A stretch of DNA of 64,000 nt from Sphaerotilus hippei (GCF_003201595.1 NZ_QJJS01000009.1:22339-86338), one strand, 5' to 3'; shown: positions 48,890 to 58,515, counted from the stretch's first letter. Numbers and translations are program-made. Notes: generated by a model not told the origin, from the sequence alone.

Positions 48890-49270
48890 TCACGGGCGGG
48901 CGACGTGCCACACGCCGTTGACGCCATCCCCGCTGGTGTCGCCGGGCTTCTGGTCCTTGAACCAGGTGTAGAGCGGCTTGCCCTTGTAGGCCCACTGGCG
49001 CGAGCCGTCGTCGCGCAGCACCACGCTGTAGTCGCCCGTCGGCTTCGCGTCGGCCGCGGCCGTCAGAGGCGGCCACTTCTGCGCGCAGTCGCCGTTGCAG
49101 GCGCTGCGCCCGGCGCCGTCACGGTCGAAGGTGTAGAGCGTCATGCCGGCGGCGTTGCTGAGCAGGCCGCTGGCGACGAGAGTCGGAGGCGCGGCCGGCA
49201 CGGTCGTGCAGGCGCCCAGGGTCAGGGCCGCCGTCAGGGTGGCCAGGCGGAGGAAGGAAGCAGCTCGCAT
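48890..49270 (-). CDS. Small secreted lipoprotein with repeated Y-x-W/F-x-x-D motif (COG4315 type)
   Basis: The 126-residue protein has lipobox TLGAC (Cys21) and two copies of the family motif, LYTFDRD near residue 45 and LYTWFKD near 102, with a conserved disulfide-like pair in SACNGDCAQKWPPL between them. Proteins of this kind are found in the envelope of many soil bacteria; their function is unknown. GGAGA lies six bases before the ATG. It precedes the ECF sigma gene on the same strand. Confidence 0.87.
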   Translation of the reverse strand: MRAASFLRLATLTAALTLGACTTVPAAPPTLVASGLLSNAAGMTLYTFDRDGAGRSACNGDCAQKWPPLTAAADAKPTGDYSVVLRDDGSRQWAYKGKPLYTWFKDQKPGDTSGDGVNGVWHVARP

Positions 49271-49439
49271 GATGGATCTCCATGGGTTGACCCGGGAGTG
49301 AACACGGCGGCCCGCCGTTTTATTCCATCCCGACAAAAACAGCGCCGCCCCGTCGGGCAGGCCGGGACCGCGGGCGACAATCCCGCTCTGGCATCGGGCC
49401 TGCTTGATGGCCCGGCCCTGCCGCAGAAGGTGCCCCCTC

Positions 49440-50534
49440 ATGAGCCTGTCGAACGACCTCCATCCTGACCCGTCCCTGCACACCCGCCAGCACTTCGCGA
49501 GCGACAACTATGCCGGCATGTGCGCCAACGCGGCGCGCTGGTTCCAGATCGCCTCGACCAGCGGCCATGAGCCCGCCTATGGCGACGACCGCTGGACGCA
49601 GCGGGTCTCCGACCAACTGCGCGAGCTGTTCCAGACCGACTGCGACATCTACTTCGTCTTCAACGGCACGGCGGCGAACTCGCTGGCGCTGGCCTCGCTG
49701 TGCCAGAGCTACCACTCGGTGATCTGCACCTCGGTGGCCCACATCGAGACCGACGAGTGCGGCGGGCCGGAATTCTTCTCCAACGGCTCCAAGCTGCTGG
49801 TGGCCGAGGCCGACAGCGAAGCCGCGCGCCGGGGCAAGCTGACCCCCGACGCGGTGGAGACGCTGGTGACCCGGCGCAACGACGTGCACTACCCCAAGCC
49901 CAAGGTGGTCAGCCTGACCCAGTCCACCGAGCTGGGCACGGTCTACACCGTGGAGGAGGTGCGCGCGATCGCGGCGATCGCCAAGCGCCGCCATCTGAAG
50001 GTGCACATGGACGGTGCCCGTTTTGCCAACGCCGTGGCCTCGCTGGGCTGCCACCCGAGCGACATCACCTGGCGCGCCGGCGTCGATGTCCTCTGTTTCG
50101 GCGGCACCAAGAACGGCCTGCCGGTGGGCGAGGCGGTGGTGTTCTTCGACCGGACGCTGAGCGAGGACTTCGCCTACCGCGTCAAGCAGGCCGGCCAGCT
50201 CGCCTCGAAGATGCGCTTCATCTCCGCGCCCTGGCTGGGCCTGCTGGAGAACGACACCTGGCTGCACAACGCGGCGCACGCCAACGCGATGGCCCAGCGG
50301 CTGCACCGGCAGATCGTGCACCTGCCCGGCGTGCGCGTGCTGCATCCGCCCGAATCGAATGCAGTGTTCGCCCGCCTGCCCCCGCTGGCGGTCACGCGGC
50401 TGCATGCCCAGGGATGGCGCTTCTACGAGTTCATCGCCGGGGGAGGCTGCCGGTTCATGTGCGCCTGGGACACCACGCCCGAATCGGTCGACGCCTTCGC
50501 CACGGCCATCGGCGTGGCCTGCGCCGACCTGTGA
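49440..50534 (+). CDS. ltaE: Low-specificity L-threonine aldolase
   Basis: The 364-residue PLP enzyme splits L-threonine or allo-threonine to glycine and acetaldehyde. The PLP lysine is Lys224 in CFGGTKNGLPVGE, with HMDGARFANA (the Asp binding the PLP nitrogen) near 190 and FVFNGTAANSLAL near 75. The size is near the family norm. Its glycine product feeds the gcv system some kilobases to the left. An upstream ATG at 49404 would add twelve residues of poor quality. It is divergent from the small lipoprotein gene. beta-Eliminating lyase relatives cannot be fully excluded. Confidence 0.88.
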   Translation: MSLSNDLHPDPSLHTRQHFASDNYAGMCANAARWFQIASTSGHEPAYGDDRWTQRVSDQLRELFQTDCDIYFVFNGTAANSLALASLCQSYHSVICTSVAHIETDECGGPEFFSNGSKLLVAEADSEAARRGKLTPDAVETLVTRRNDVHYPKPKVVSLTQSTELGTVYTVEEVRAIAAIAKRRHLKVHMDGARFANAVASLGCHPSDITWRAGVDVLCFGGTKNGLPVGEAVVFFDRTLSEDFAYRVKQAGQLASKMRFISAPWLGLLENDTWLHNAAHANAMAQRLHRQIVHLPGVRVLHPPESNAVFARLPPLAVTRLHAQGWRFYEFIAGGGCRFMCAWDTTPESVDAFATAIGVACADL

Positions 50535-50637
50535 AACCCCACCCCTCGGGGGGAATGTCGTCGCTGGCCGCGCGGGCCAGACTGGGCGCGTCGGTCACAA
50601 TCGGTCCCTGACCGCAACAGCCCCCGGAGGTCTCGAC

Positions 50638-51039
50638 ATGATGTTCCGTCCGATCGGAGAGCACGCGCTCACCCCTTGCATCGTGGTCCTGGGCGCCCCG
50701 CTGCTGCTGGACTTCCTGGTCGACGCGCTGGGGGGCTCGGTGCAGGACCAGGAGCGCCGCGAGGACGGCTCGATCGTGCAGGCCCGCGTGCGCCTGGGAG
50801 ACACCGTGGTGATGGTCATCGAGGCCGGCCGGCAGTTCTCGCCGATGTGCGGGGCCTATTGCCTGGACGTCGAGAACATCGACGCGACCATGGCACGTGC
50901 GCTGCTGGGCGGTGCGACGCTCGACGCCGAGGTGAGCGACACGCCCGCCGGCCGCCAGGCCCGGGTGGTCGACCCCTTCGGCAACCTGTGGTGGTTGGCG
51001 GAAGACGAACGCATCAGCCAGGATGGAATGGCCCCATGA
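50638..51039 (+). CDS. VOC (glyoxalase/bleomycin-resistance) superfamily protein
   Basis: The 133-residue protein has the PhnB-like VOC fold: LGAPLLLDFLVDALGG near residue 18, RVRLGDTVVMVIEAG in the middle and ARVVDPFGNLWWLA at the end. Metal residues are not complete enough to call an enzyme. GGAGG sits eight bases before the ATG. The stop overlaps the esterase start (ATGA). The role is unknown. Confidence 0.85.
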   Translation: MMFRPIGEHALTPCIVVLGAPLLLDFLVDALGGSVQDQERREDGSIVQARVRLGDTVVMVIEAGRQFSPMCGAYCLDVENIDATMARALLGGATLDAEVSDTPAGRQARVVDPFGNLWWLAEDERISQDGMAP

Positions 51040-51716
51040 ATCCAGAAGATCTCGAATTTCTCCCCGAACAGGGCGAGCCCCTGCAACTGATGGTGCTGCT
51101 GCACGGCGTGGGCTCGCAGCCCGCGCACCTGCGGCCGCTGGCCGACGTGCTGCGCCGGCAGTTTCCGCAGGCCGCCGTGCTGGTGCCAGCCGGCTTCGAG
51201 CCTTTTGATGCCGGGCCGGTGGCCGGCCATCAATGGTTCTCGGTGCGCGGCATCGACGAGGACCAGCGGGTCGAACGGGTCGCCCGCAGCCTGCCGGCGC
51301 TGCTGGCCCGCATCCGGGCCGAACAGGCCCGCCTGGGCGTCGAAGCCCGCGCGACGGCACTGTTCGGCTTTTCCCAGGGCGCGATCATGGCCCTGGAGGC
51401 GGTGCAGGCCGACCCGGCACTGGCCGGACGGGTGCTGGCCTTCTCGGGCCGTTATGCCCGCCTGCCCGAGCAGGCCCCGCCCGAGACCACCATCCACCTG
51501 TTCCACGGCTCGGCCGACCCGGTCATCGACGCGGCACACAGCCGCGCGGCGATGCAGCACCTGTCGGGCCTGAGCGCGGGCGATGCGACGCTGGACCTCG
51601 CCGAGGGCGTCGGCCACGAGCTGCACGCCGCGCTGGTCGATCGTGCGCTGCACCGCCTGACCCACCATGTGCCGCTGCGCCTGTGGCAGGCGGCGATGGC
51701 CAGCCCCGGCAACTGA
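51036..51716 (+). CDS. Alpha/beta-hydrolase, carboxylesterase (YpfH-like)
   Basis: The 226-residue hydrolase has the oxyanion motif LLHGVGS, the nucleophile Ser113 in GFSQGA, the acid in GSADPVID and the base in GVGHELH, the full catalytic triad. It belongs to the phospholipase/carboxylesterase group with broad ester substrates. Translation is coupled to the VOC gene. No signal peptide, so cytoplasmic. Confidence 0.9.
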   Translation: MNPEDLEFLPEQGEPLQLMVLLHGVGSQPAHLRPLADVLRRQFPQAAVLVPAGFEPFDAGPVAGHQWFSVRGIDEDQRVERVARSLPALLARIRAEQARLGVEARATALFGFSQGAIMALEAVQADPALAGRVLAFSGRYARLPEQAPPETTIHLFHGSADPVIDAAHSRAAMQHLSGLSAGDATLDLAEGVGHELHAALVDRALHRLTHHVPLRLWQAAMASPGN

Positions 51717-51723
51717 GCCGGGC

Positions 51724-51743
51724 GGCGGGGCCCGGACCCCGCC
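51724..51743. terminator. Bidirectional hairpin between esterase and GST genes
   Basis: GGCGGGG and CCCCGCC form a perfect seven-pair stem with loop CCCGGA, in the 28-base gap between two converging genes. Confidence 0.55.
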
Positions 51744-51744
51744 C

Positions 51745-52440
51745 TCAGAACTCCATGTCGAGTTCCTCGATCTCCTCGGGCTCGAGCCGGGCGGCTTCGA
51801 TCCAGGCCTGCAGCTCGGGCATGGCCAGCACCGTGTCCATGTAGCGCCGGCAGGGCACGCTGACCGGCACGTGGTAGGTCGCCAGCCGGGTGACGACCGG
51901 CGCGTACATCGCGTCGGCCATGCTGCGCTGCGCACCGAACAGCCAGGGCCCGCCATGGCGCTGCAGGCAGTCGGTCCAGATCTCGAGCACGCGGTCGATG
52001 TCCTCCTGCGCGCGTGCCCAGACCTTGAAGCCGGGGAAGTCGCCCTTGAGGTTCATCGGCAGCGCGCTGCGCAGGCTCGAGAAGCCCGAATGCATCTCGC
52101 CGCAGATGGCGCGGCAGTGCGCCCGGGCGGCCCGGTCGGCCGGCAGCAGCCCGGCCTCGGGCGCCAGCTCGTTGAGGTATTCGGCGATCGCCAGCGTGTC
52201 CCAGACCTCGGTGCCCTCGTGGCGCAGGCAGGGCACGCGGATCGAGGGCGCCAGCAGCAGCAGTTCGCGCCGGGCCCCGCCGTCGTCGGGTTCGACCATC
52301 ACCTCGGTGACCGACAGGCCGGCAAAACGCACCAGCAGCCAGCCGCGCAGGGACCAGGACGAGTAATTCCGGCTGCTCAGCGTCAGGCTGGCGGGAGCGG
52401 GCGGCGGTGTGGCGGCACGCCGGGATGGGGCACGGGTCAT
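51745..52440 (-). CDS. Glutathione S-transferase family protein
   Basis: The 231-residue protein has a thioredoxin-like N-terminal domain with SSRNYSSWSLRGWLL (the probable glutathione-activating Ser/Tyr region) and IRVPCLRHEGTEVWDTLAIAEYL split over the cis-Pro and glutathione sites, then an all-helical C-terminal domain. The ATG has AGGAGA seven bases upstream, which favours it over longer starts. Substrate unknown. It is divergent from phaZ. Confidence 0.9.
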   Translation of the reverse strand: MTRAPSRRAATPPPAPASLTLSSRNYSSWSLRGWLLVRFAGLSVTEVMVEPDDGGARRELLLLAPSIRVPCLRHEGTEVWDTLAIAEYLNELAPEAGLLPADRAARAHCRAICGEMHSGFSSLRSALPMNLKGDFPGFKVWARAQEDIDRVLEIWTDCLQRHGGPWLFGAQRSMADAMYAPVVTRLATYHVPVSVPCRRYMDTVLAMPELQAWIEAARLEPEEIEELDMEF

Positions 52441-52549
52441 GAACGGGTCTCCTGGTACGGCTCGATCCGCAGCGGGCACGCAATCCGGATGCCAGGGCCG
52501 CTCAGGCTGGCGCGCAAGTTGCGTCCTGCCTCGTGAAACAGGCTCGACC

Positions 52550-53809
52550 ATGATCTATCACAGCTACCAGACCCACAACGACCTGCTCCAGCCCTGGCGC
52601 GCCGCGGCAAGGCTGGTGGCCCCTTCGGTGCTCGACAGCGAGCACCCGTGGACCCGGGCGCCCTGGCTGCGCCAGTGGGCCGCTGCCTGCGAGGTGCTCG
52701 GCCTGAGCGAGCTCACGCACCACCGACCCGACTTCGGCATCAGGATGGTGCGCATTCCTGCCACCCGGGACGGCCACGCGGTCGAGCGTGAGGTCGAGGT
52801 CGAGGAGCAGGTGGTGCTGCGCACCCCGTTCGCGACGCTGCTGCGTTTCGCGAAGCCGGGCGTGCAGGCCCAGCCCCGGTTGCTGATCGCCGCACCGATG
52901 TCGGGCCACTTCGCCACGCTGCTGCGTGAGACGGTGCGGGTGGCGCTGGCCGACCACGAGGTCTACATCACCGACTGGCACAACGCACGCGACGTGTCGC
53001 TGCGGGACGGCCGCTTCGGCATGGACGAATACATCGAGCACCTGATGGTGTTCCTGCGGGCGATGGGGCCGGGATCGCACCTGATGGCGATCTGCCAGCC
53101 CTGCGTGGCCGCGCTGGCCGCCACCGCGCTGATGGCCGAGGACGAGGACGAGGCCGCGCCGATCAGCCTGACGCTGATGGCCGGCCCGGTCGACTGCCGG
53201 GTCAGCCCGACCGAGGTCAACCAGCTGGCCACCAGCAAGCCGATGAGCTGGTTCGAGAAGAACCTGATCGCCACCGTGCCACCGCGCCACGTCGGTGGCG
53301 GTCGGCGGGTCTATCCCGGCTTCGTGCAGCTGACCGCGTTCATGAACATGAACCTGCAGCGCCACATCGACTCGTTCCGGCAGATGGCCCGCCTGCGGGT
53401 GGACGGCGAGCACGAGGCCGCCGGCGCGACACGCCGGTTCTACGAGGAGTATTTCGCCGTCGCCGACCTGCCGGCCGACTTCTACCTGGAGACGGTGCGC
53501 AAGGTCTTCCAGGACTACGACCTGGCCCGCAACGCCCTGACCTGGCGCGACCGGCCGGTGCGCCCGGAGGCAATCCGGCGCACCGTGCTCTTCACCGTCG
53601 AGGGAGAGCGCGACGACATCTGCTCCATCGGCCAGACCGTGGCCGCGCACGAGCTCTGCAGCCGGCTCAAGCCGATGCTGAAGAACCACTACGTCCAGGC
53701 CGGGGCCGGCCACTACGGCGTGTTCAGCGGCCGGCGCTGGCAGCACCAGATCTACCCGATGGTGCGCGACCGGGTGCACCAGGCCCAGACCACGTTCGGC
53801 CGGGCCTGA
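52550..53809 (+). CDS. phaZ: Intracellular poly(3-hydroxybutyrate) depolymerase
   Basis: The 419-residue enzyme frees hydroxybutyrate from PHB granules. It is the Ralstonia PhaZ1-type with a cysteine nucleophile: Cys182 in ICQPC in place of the usual Gly-x-Ser-x-Gly. N-terminal YHSYQTHNDLLQPWR, HFATLLRETV, VYITDWHNARDV and the C-terminal GAGHYGVFSGRRW (catalytic His) match the family. No signal peptide is seen, fitting an intracellular enzyme. PHB synthesis genes are not in the window. It converges on a chemoreceptor gene with nine bases between the stops. Confidence 0.93.
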   Translation: MIYHSYQTHNDLLQPWRAAARLVAPSVLDSEHPWTRAPWLRQWAAACEVLGLSELTHHRPDFGIRMVRIPATRDGHAVEREVEVEEQVVLRTPFATLLRFAKPGVQAQPRLLIAAPMSGHFATLLRETVRVALADHEVYITDWHNARDVSLRDGRFGMDEYIEHLMVFLRAMGPGSHLMAICQPCVAALAATALMAEDEDEAAPISLTLMAGPVDCRVSPTEVNQLATSKPMSWFEKNLIATVPPRHVGGGRRVYPGFVQLTAFMNMNLQRHIDSFRQMARLRVDGEHEAAGATRRFYEEYFAVADLPADFYLETVRKVFQDYDLARNALTWRDRPVRPEAIRRTVLFTVEGERDDICSIGQTVAAHELCSRLKPMLKNHYVQAGAGHYGVFSGRRWQHQIYPMVRDRVHQAQTTFGRA

Positions 53810-53818
53810 GCACCGACC

Positions 53819-56152
53819 TCACCAGCCGCGGCGGGCGACCATCAGCGAGGACACCACCTCGGTCGAGGCGCGGCTGAAGCGGCCGTCCTGGCCGAGCAGC
53901 TGCCTCGCGCGGGTGCCGTCGCCCTGGTTGATGTGGCGCCCGATCTCGCCCACGGACTCGTGGAACTGGCGGTGCTGCTCGACCAGCGCGGAGAATCCCG
54001 GCTGACGGCCCCAGCGCTGCCGGGCCGCCCCGTGCAGCCACTGACCCAGCGCGCAGCGGTCGTCGCGGCAGATCACGTCGACGTCGAGCTGACGCTGCTC
54101 GCGCAGCGCCTCCAGCAGCTTGTCCTTCCAGGCCCGGTGGGCCGCGATGGCCGCGTCGAAGTCGAAGCCGTCGGCGCTCGGCAGGCGAAAGCGCGAGACC
54201 TCCTCGGCCATGCGGGCCGCCTGGTCCTTGACCGACGTGGCCGCGGCCGCCGTCTGCTCGACCAGCGCGGCGTTCTGCTGCGTGACCCGGTCCATCTCGT
54301 GCACCGCCTCGCTGACCTGGGTCACGCCCAGGCTCTGCTCCTGGGTGCCGGTGGCGATGTGGGCCAGCAGGCCGTTGACCCGCTCCACGTTGCAGACGAT
54401 CTCGCGCATGATCTCGCCGGCCTCGCGCACGACCTCGGCGCCGGACTCGACCTTCTCGCGGCTGGCGGTGATCAGGCTCTTGATCTCGCGGGCCGCATCG
54501 GCCGAACGCTGCGCAAGCGTGCGCACCTCGCTGGCGACGACGGCGAAGCCGCGGCCGGACTCGCCCGCCCGGGCCGCCTCGACGGCCGCGTTCAGCGCCA
54601 GGATGTTGGTCTGGAAGGCGATGCCGTCGATCACGCCGATGATGTCCACCACCCGCACCGACGACTGGTGGATGTCGTTCATCGTCTGCATCATCGTGCC
54701 GACGATGGCGCCGCCCCGCTCGGCCGACTCGGCGTTGACCCGGGCCATGCCGGCCGCCTCCTGGGTGTGCACCGCGGTGTTGCGCACGGTGGCGGCGATC
54801 TGCTCCATCGACGCGGCCGACTGCTCGAGGTTGGCCGCGGACTGCTCCGTGCGGGCCGACAGGTCCATCGCGCCGGTGGCGATCTCGCTGCTCGAGTGCA
54901 CCAGCTCGTCGGAGGCGCTGCGCACCTGGCCGACGATGTGGCGCAGCGCGCCCTGCATCTGGGTGAGCGAGCCCATCAGGCCGGCCACCTCGTCGCGGCC
55001 CCAGGCCCGGGGTGAGGTCGTCAGGTCACCGTCGCGCATCGCCTCGATGTGCAGCGTGACCTCGCGCAGCCCGCCTTCGAGCACCTTGCGGAAGGCGATG
55101 AACAGGTAGGCGGCCACCAGGATCGACAGCACGATCAGCGCCATCGTCAGGTCACGGGCCCGCTCGAGGCGGTCGACGCGCAGCTCGATCAGGTGATCGA
55201 GCTGATCGAGCGCCGTGCGCTGCAGGGCCAGCAGCTCGTCGACCGAGCGCTGCGCCCCGGCCGCGAACGCCGCCGCATCGCCGATGGCGGGCTGGTCGAT
55301 GAAACGGTCCAGGCCGGCGAGCCAGTCGCGCAGCGTGGTCGAGGCGATCACCGGATCCAGCACCGGCGCCAGCGCCCGGTCGTAGGCCACGACCTTGCGC
55401 AGATCGGCGAGCACCGCTTCGGCGTGGGCCATCGCCAGGCTGTGATGTCGGGCCAGGACCCTCAGCTCGGCCGCCTGGGCGCTGCCCGTGCTCACCGGCC
55501 CCAGGGCGGCGGCCTGCATGCGGGTCACCGCATCGGCGATCGGCAGCAGCCGGAACATCGCCGTGTCCATCAGGTAGTAGCTGTCGATGTCCGGGTCGAG
55601 CGTCAGGTTGGAGCCATCGGCCACCGCGACCATCAGCTCGGCCAGTGCGGTCAGCACGGCGTCGGCGGAGGCGGCATCGCCGCGCTTCTGGCTGGCCGCC
55701 TGCCAGGCCTCGACCAGGCGTCGATGGCTGTCGGCCGTGCCCAGCATGGCCGCGTCGTCAGCCTGCAGGGTGGCCAGTTCATCGAGCTGTGCCTGGATGC
55801 GCCCCTGCGGCGCCTCGCTGCCGGCACGCTGGCGCAGCAGCGACTCGGCCAGCGGCAGCATCGCGCGCGCATGGCGCACGCCCAGGCGCTCCTTGGCGGA
55901 GAAGGCGATCTGGTCGGACATGCTGCCCAGGTACTGCGTCGCCAGCACCACGATGGGCACGGCGAACACGGCCGAGATCACCGTCGCCTTGGCGCGGAAG
56001 CCGACCGCCCTGAACAGCCGCACCCCCGGGGCCCAGGGCCCGTGGTAGCGGAAGAAGGACCCGATGCCGTGGGCGCCACGGCCTTCGACCGGGGCAGGGC
56101 TGGCGGCGGATCGGGCCGGCGCGAGGCCGGCCTGCGGGAAAGAGACAGACAT
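53819..56152 (-). CDS. Methyl-accepting chemotaxis protein with C-terminal CZB domain
   Basis: The 777-residue receptor has a cytoplasmic N-terminus of about 55 residues with the motif FRYHGPWAPGVRLFRA, a membrane helix (about 57-75), a periplasmic sensor, a second helix (about 340-358), HAMP, the signalling hairpin DGIAFQTNILALNAAVEAA, and a CZB zinc-binding domain at about 660-770 (HRAWK, CALGQWL, and HRQFH carry its His/Cys ligands). CZB domains sense zinc or hypochlorous acid in known cases. The ATG with GGAG nine bases upstream is preferred over a GTG two codons earlier. A related receptor follows upstream on the same strand. Confidence 0.92.
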   Translation of the reverse strand: MSVSFPQAGLAPARSAASPAPVEGRGAHGIGSFFRYHGPWAPGVRLFRAVGFRAKATVISAVFAVPIVVLATQYLGSMSDQIAFSAKERLGVRHARAMLPLAESLLRQRAGSEAPQGRIQAQLDELATLQADDAAMLGTADSHRRLVEAWQAASQKRGDAASADAVLTALAELMVAVADGSNLTLDPDIDSYYLMDTAMFRLLPIADAVTRMQAAALGPVSTGSAQAAELRVLARHHSLAMAHAEAVLADLRKVVAYDRALAPVLDPVIASTTLRDWLAGLDRFIDQPAIGDAAAFAAGAQRSVDELLALQRTALDQLDHLIELRVDRLERARDLTMALIVLSILVAAYLFIAFRKVLEGGLREVTLHIEAMRDGDLTTSPRAWGRDEVAGLMGSLTQMQGALRHIVGQVRSASDELVHSSSEIATGAMDLSARTEQSAANLEQSAASMEQIAATVRNTAVHTQEAAGMARVNAESAERGGAIVGTMMQTMNDIHQSSVRVVDIIGVIDGIAFQTNILALNAAVEAARAGESGRGFAVVASEVRTLAQRSADAAREIKSLITASREKVESGAEVVREAGEIMREIVCNVERVNGLLAHIATGTQEQSLGVTQVSEAVHEMDRVTQQNAALVEQTAAAATSVKDQAARMAEEVSRFRLPSADGFDFDAAIAAHRAWKDKLLEALREQRQLDVDVICRDDRCALGQWLHGAARQRWGRQPGFSALVEQHRQFHESVGEIGRHINQGDGTRARQLLGQDGRFSRASTEVVSSLMVARRGW

Positions 56153-56250
56153 GCACACTCCGTTGTTGTTCTGGGGATGGGCACCCGCCTGCTCCGCTCC
56201 GCCATCCGGAGAGCAGCGCCAGCGGCGCCGCGCGGGGCCCTCCTGGCCGT

Positions 56251-58284
56251 TCAGGTCAGCTTGAAGGTCGACACCTTCTCGCGCAGGTGGTCGCCCTGCT
56301 CGCTCAGCGCGTGGGAGGCCGCCTCCATCTGGCCGACCAGGTTGGTGTTCTCCTGGGTGACCTCGCTGAGGCCCCGGATCTCGATCAGGATGTTCTGGGA
56401 GTTCTGCTGGCCCGCGCGGGTCAGCGCGACGATCTCCTGCATCGTCTCGTGGATGCGCTGCACATGCGCATCGGTGGACTGCAGCGACTCGACCACCAGG
56501 CCGGTCAGCGCGCTGCCGTGGGCGATGTCGTCGGTCGAGCGGCCGATGATGTCGCTGATGCGGCGTGCCGACTCGGCGCTGCGCTGCGCGAGGCTGCGCA
56601 CCTCGGTGGCGACGACGGCGAAGCCCCGTCCGGCCTCGCCCGCCTTGGCGGCCTCGACCGAGGCGTTCAAGGCCAGGATGTTGGTGCGGAAGGCGATGTT
56701 GTCGATCAGCTCGACGATCTCGCCGATCTCGTGGCTCTTGCCCTTGAGCGAGCGCATGCGCTCATCGAGCTTGTCCATGCGGGTGCGGCTGCGCGCGGCA
56801 TCCAGACGCATCGCCTCGACCACCTCCACCGCACGATCGATCTGCTGGCCACATTCGTCGAGCTGATCGGTGTAGCGGGTCACGCCCTGCAGCACCTGGC
56901 TGATGGCGTCGGCCGAACGTTCGGTGCGCTGCGTCAGGTCCTGGTTGCCGCTGGCGATCTCGCGCGAGGCGTGCGAGACCGCGGCCACGCCCTGGCGTAC
57001 CGCCGCGAACAGGTCGGCCAGGCGCGACAGCGAGGTGCCCAGCGAGTACATCGCCAGCGCCACCTCGTCGCGGCCCCACGGTTGCGGGCGGGCACTCAGG
57101 TCGCCGCTGGCCATGCGGGCCACCTGGGCCTGCAAGGCACCGAGCCCGCCGCTCATGACCCGATAGAAGGCCAGCAGCAGGTAGATCGCCAGCGTGACCA
57201 GCAGCGCCACCAGGCTGGCCAGCACGATGGCATCCTGGACCAGGCGACGCCCGGAAGCGTCCATCGCCTCGGCCAGCAGCTGCTGGCCGAGCGTCTCGGC
57301 CTGCTCGATCTCGCCCACGAGTGCCGTGACCTGCTGGCGCCAGGCCTGGCGCGCCTCGGCCGAGGCCTCGCCCTGGGCACTCATGACGGGGCTGCGCAGC
57401 AGCGCCTCGATGCGGTCCCACAGCGGCAGCGCCTGCAGACGTGCCAGCGCCGGATGCAGACCACGCTGGGCATCGAGCTGGGTGCGCAGCCGGTCCAGCG
57501 TGTCGTCGGCCAGCGCGGAGCGTTCACCCGCCTTGAGCCAGGCCCAGTCGTCGCCCTGGCCGGCCCAGACCAGCGTGCTGATGCCCCGCAGGCCGAGCAG
57601 GGATTCTTTCAGATGCGGCAGTTCGTCGAGCACCACCAGCTGCAGGTGGGCGATCGCCATGTCGCCCCTGGGCTGCACATGTGACGACTGCACCACCTGG
57701 CGCGACAGGGCCAGCAGCTTCAGGATGCACAGGCTCTGGCGCCGCCACAGCGGCAGGGTGGTGGCGGCGTCCGCCGCCGACAGCTCGTCCATGCAGGACT
57801 GCAGCGGCGTGAAGCTCGCGATGTTGCCCAGTTCACGGCGGACCTCGGCGTCGTGCGCGCGCAGGGCCGCCCAGCGTGCAGACACGTCGACCGCCCCGAC
57901 CGGAAGTTCCGCGCTCACGTCGGCCGGCGGCTGCCCCCCCTGGGACTGGTAATAGGACAGCAGCCGTGCCTGCTGCAGCGCGCGGGTCAGCGCGTCGACA
58001 TGGTCGACGTAGTTCATGGCCATGCGCGAGCGGGCCTCGTGGCGCACCATGTTCAGGGTCAGGTCGACGTAATGCGACGAGACCAGCACCAGCGGCAGCA
58101 GGAAGGCCCCGGCGACCACCGCGGCCTTGTACGAGAACGGCAGGGCGCGCAGCAGACGCACCCCGGGAGCGAGCAGGCCGTGGTAGCGGAAGTACTCGTG
58201 CAGACCCGCGATCAGGCGAGGCCGCCGGTCTGCGGTACTCGACGAGCCGCGGGCGTAACGCTGCAGGATGCCACTGAAGTTCAT
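56251..58284 (-). CDS. Methyl-accepting chemotaxis protein (paralogue of neighbour)
   Basis: The 677-residue receptor has the same plan as the adjacent CZB receptor: N-terminal cytoplasmic FRYHGLLAPGVRLLRA, a helix (about 54-70), a large periplasmic domain, a second helix (about 320-340), HAMP and signalling hairpin DNIAFRTNILALNASVEAA. It lacks the CZB domain. The start was placed at the ATG at 58284; another ATG seven codons upstream is possible. Ligand unknown. Confidence 0.9.
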   Translation of the reverse strand: MNFSGILQRYARGSSSTADRRPRLIAGLHEYFRYHGLLAPGVRLLRALPFSYKAAVVAGAFLLPLVLVSSHYVDLTLNMVRHEARSRMAMNYVDHVDALTRALQQARLLSYYQSQGGQPPADVSAELPVGAVDVSARWAALRAHDAEVRRELGNIASFTPLQSCMDELSAADAATTLPLWRRQSLCILKLLALSRQVVQSSHVQPRGDMAIAHLQLVVLDELPHLKESLLGLRGISTLVWAGQGDDWAWLKAGERSALADDTLDRLRTQLDAQRGLHPALARLQALPLWDRIEALLRSPVMSAQGEASAEARQAWRQQVTALVGEIEQAETLGQQLLAEAMDASGRRLVQDAIVLASLVALLVTLAIYLLLAFYRVMSGGLGALQAQVARMASGDLSARPQPWGRDEVALAMYSLGTSLSRLADLFAAVRQGVAAVSHASREIASGNQDLTQRTERSADAISQVLQGVTRYTDQLDECGQQIDRAVEVVEAMRLDAARSRTRMDKLDERMRSLKGKSHEIGEIVELIDNIAFRTNILALNASVEAAKAGEAGRGFAVVATEVRSLAQRSAESARRISDIIGRSTDDIAHGSALTGLVVESLQSTDAHVQRIHETMQEIVALTRAGQQNSQNILIEIRGLSEVTQENTNLVGQMEAASHALSEQGDHLREKVSTFKLT

Positions 58285-58515
58285 GCTCTTCCCAAGGTAG
58301 ATCATCGCCGCCAGGGCAGCACGTGAAGCGCGCACCTTGACCACTGACGAAGCGATTGTCCGGACACCCTGGCACCGGCAAGCGCGGAACTGGCCGGCAA
58401 GCCCATGGGTTTTCAAGGGCATCCCGTGGCCACAGCACGGCACAGTAGCCATGGACAAAAAACGAACCGCCGCCGACCAGGGACCCTCTGGCCGGACCAT
58501 CCTCAGAGAGGCTCC
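58285..58515. promoter_or_regulatory. Divergent region between chemoreceptor and chemotaxis operon
   Basis: About 230 bases between the divergent starts of the chemoreceptor and the MCP-like/cheY/STAS/cheA genes. Promoters for both should be here. I looked for a flagellar sigma-28 pattern (TAAA ... GCCGATAA) on both strands and found no good match. Confidence 0.35.

Noticed and set aside
58285..58515. Sigma-28 flagellar promoter
   Set aside because: No stretch on either strand matches both the -35 and -10 halves at normal spacing.
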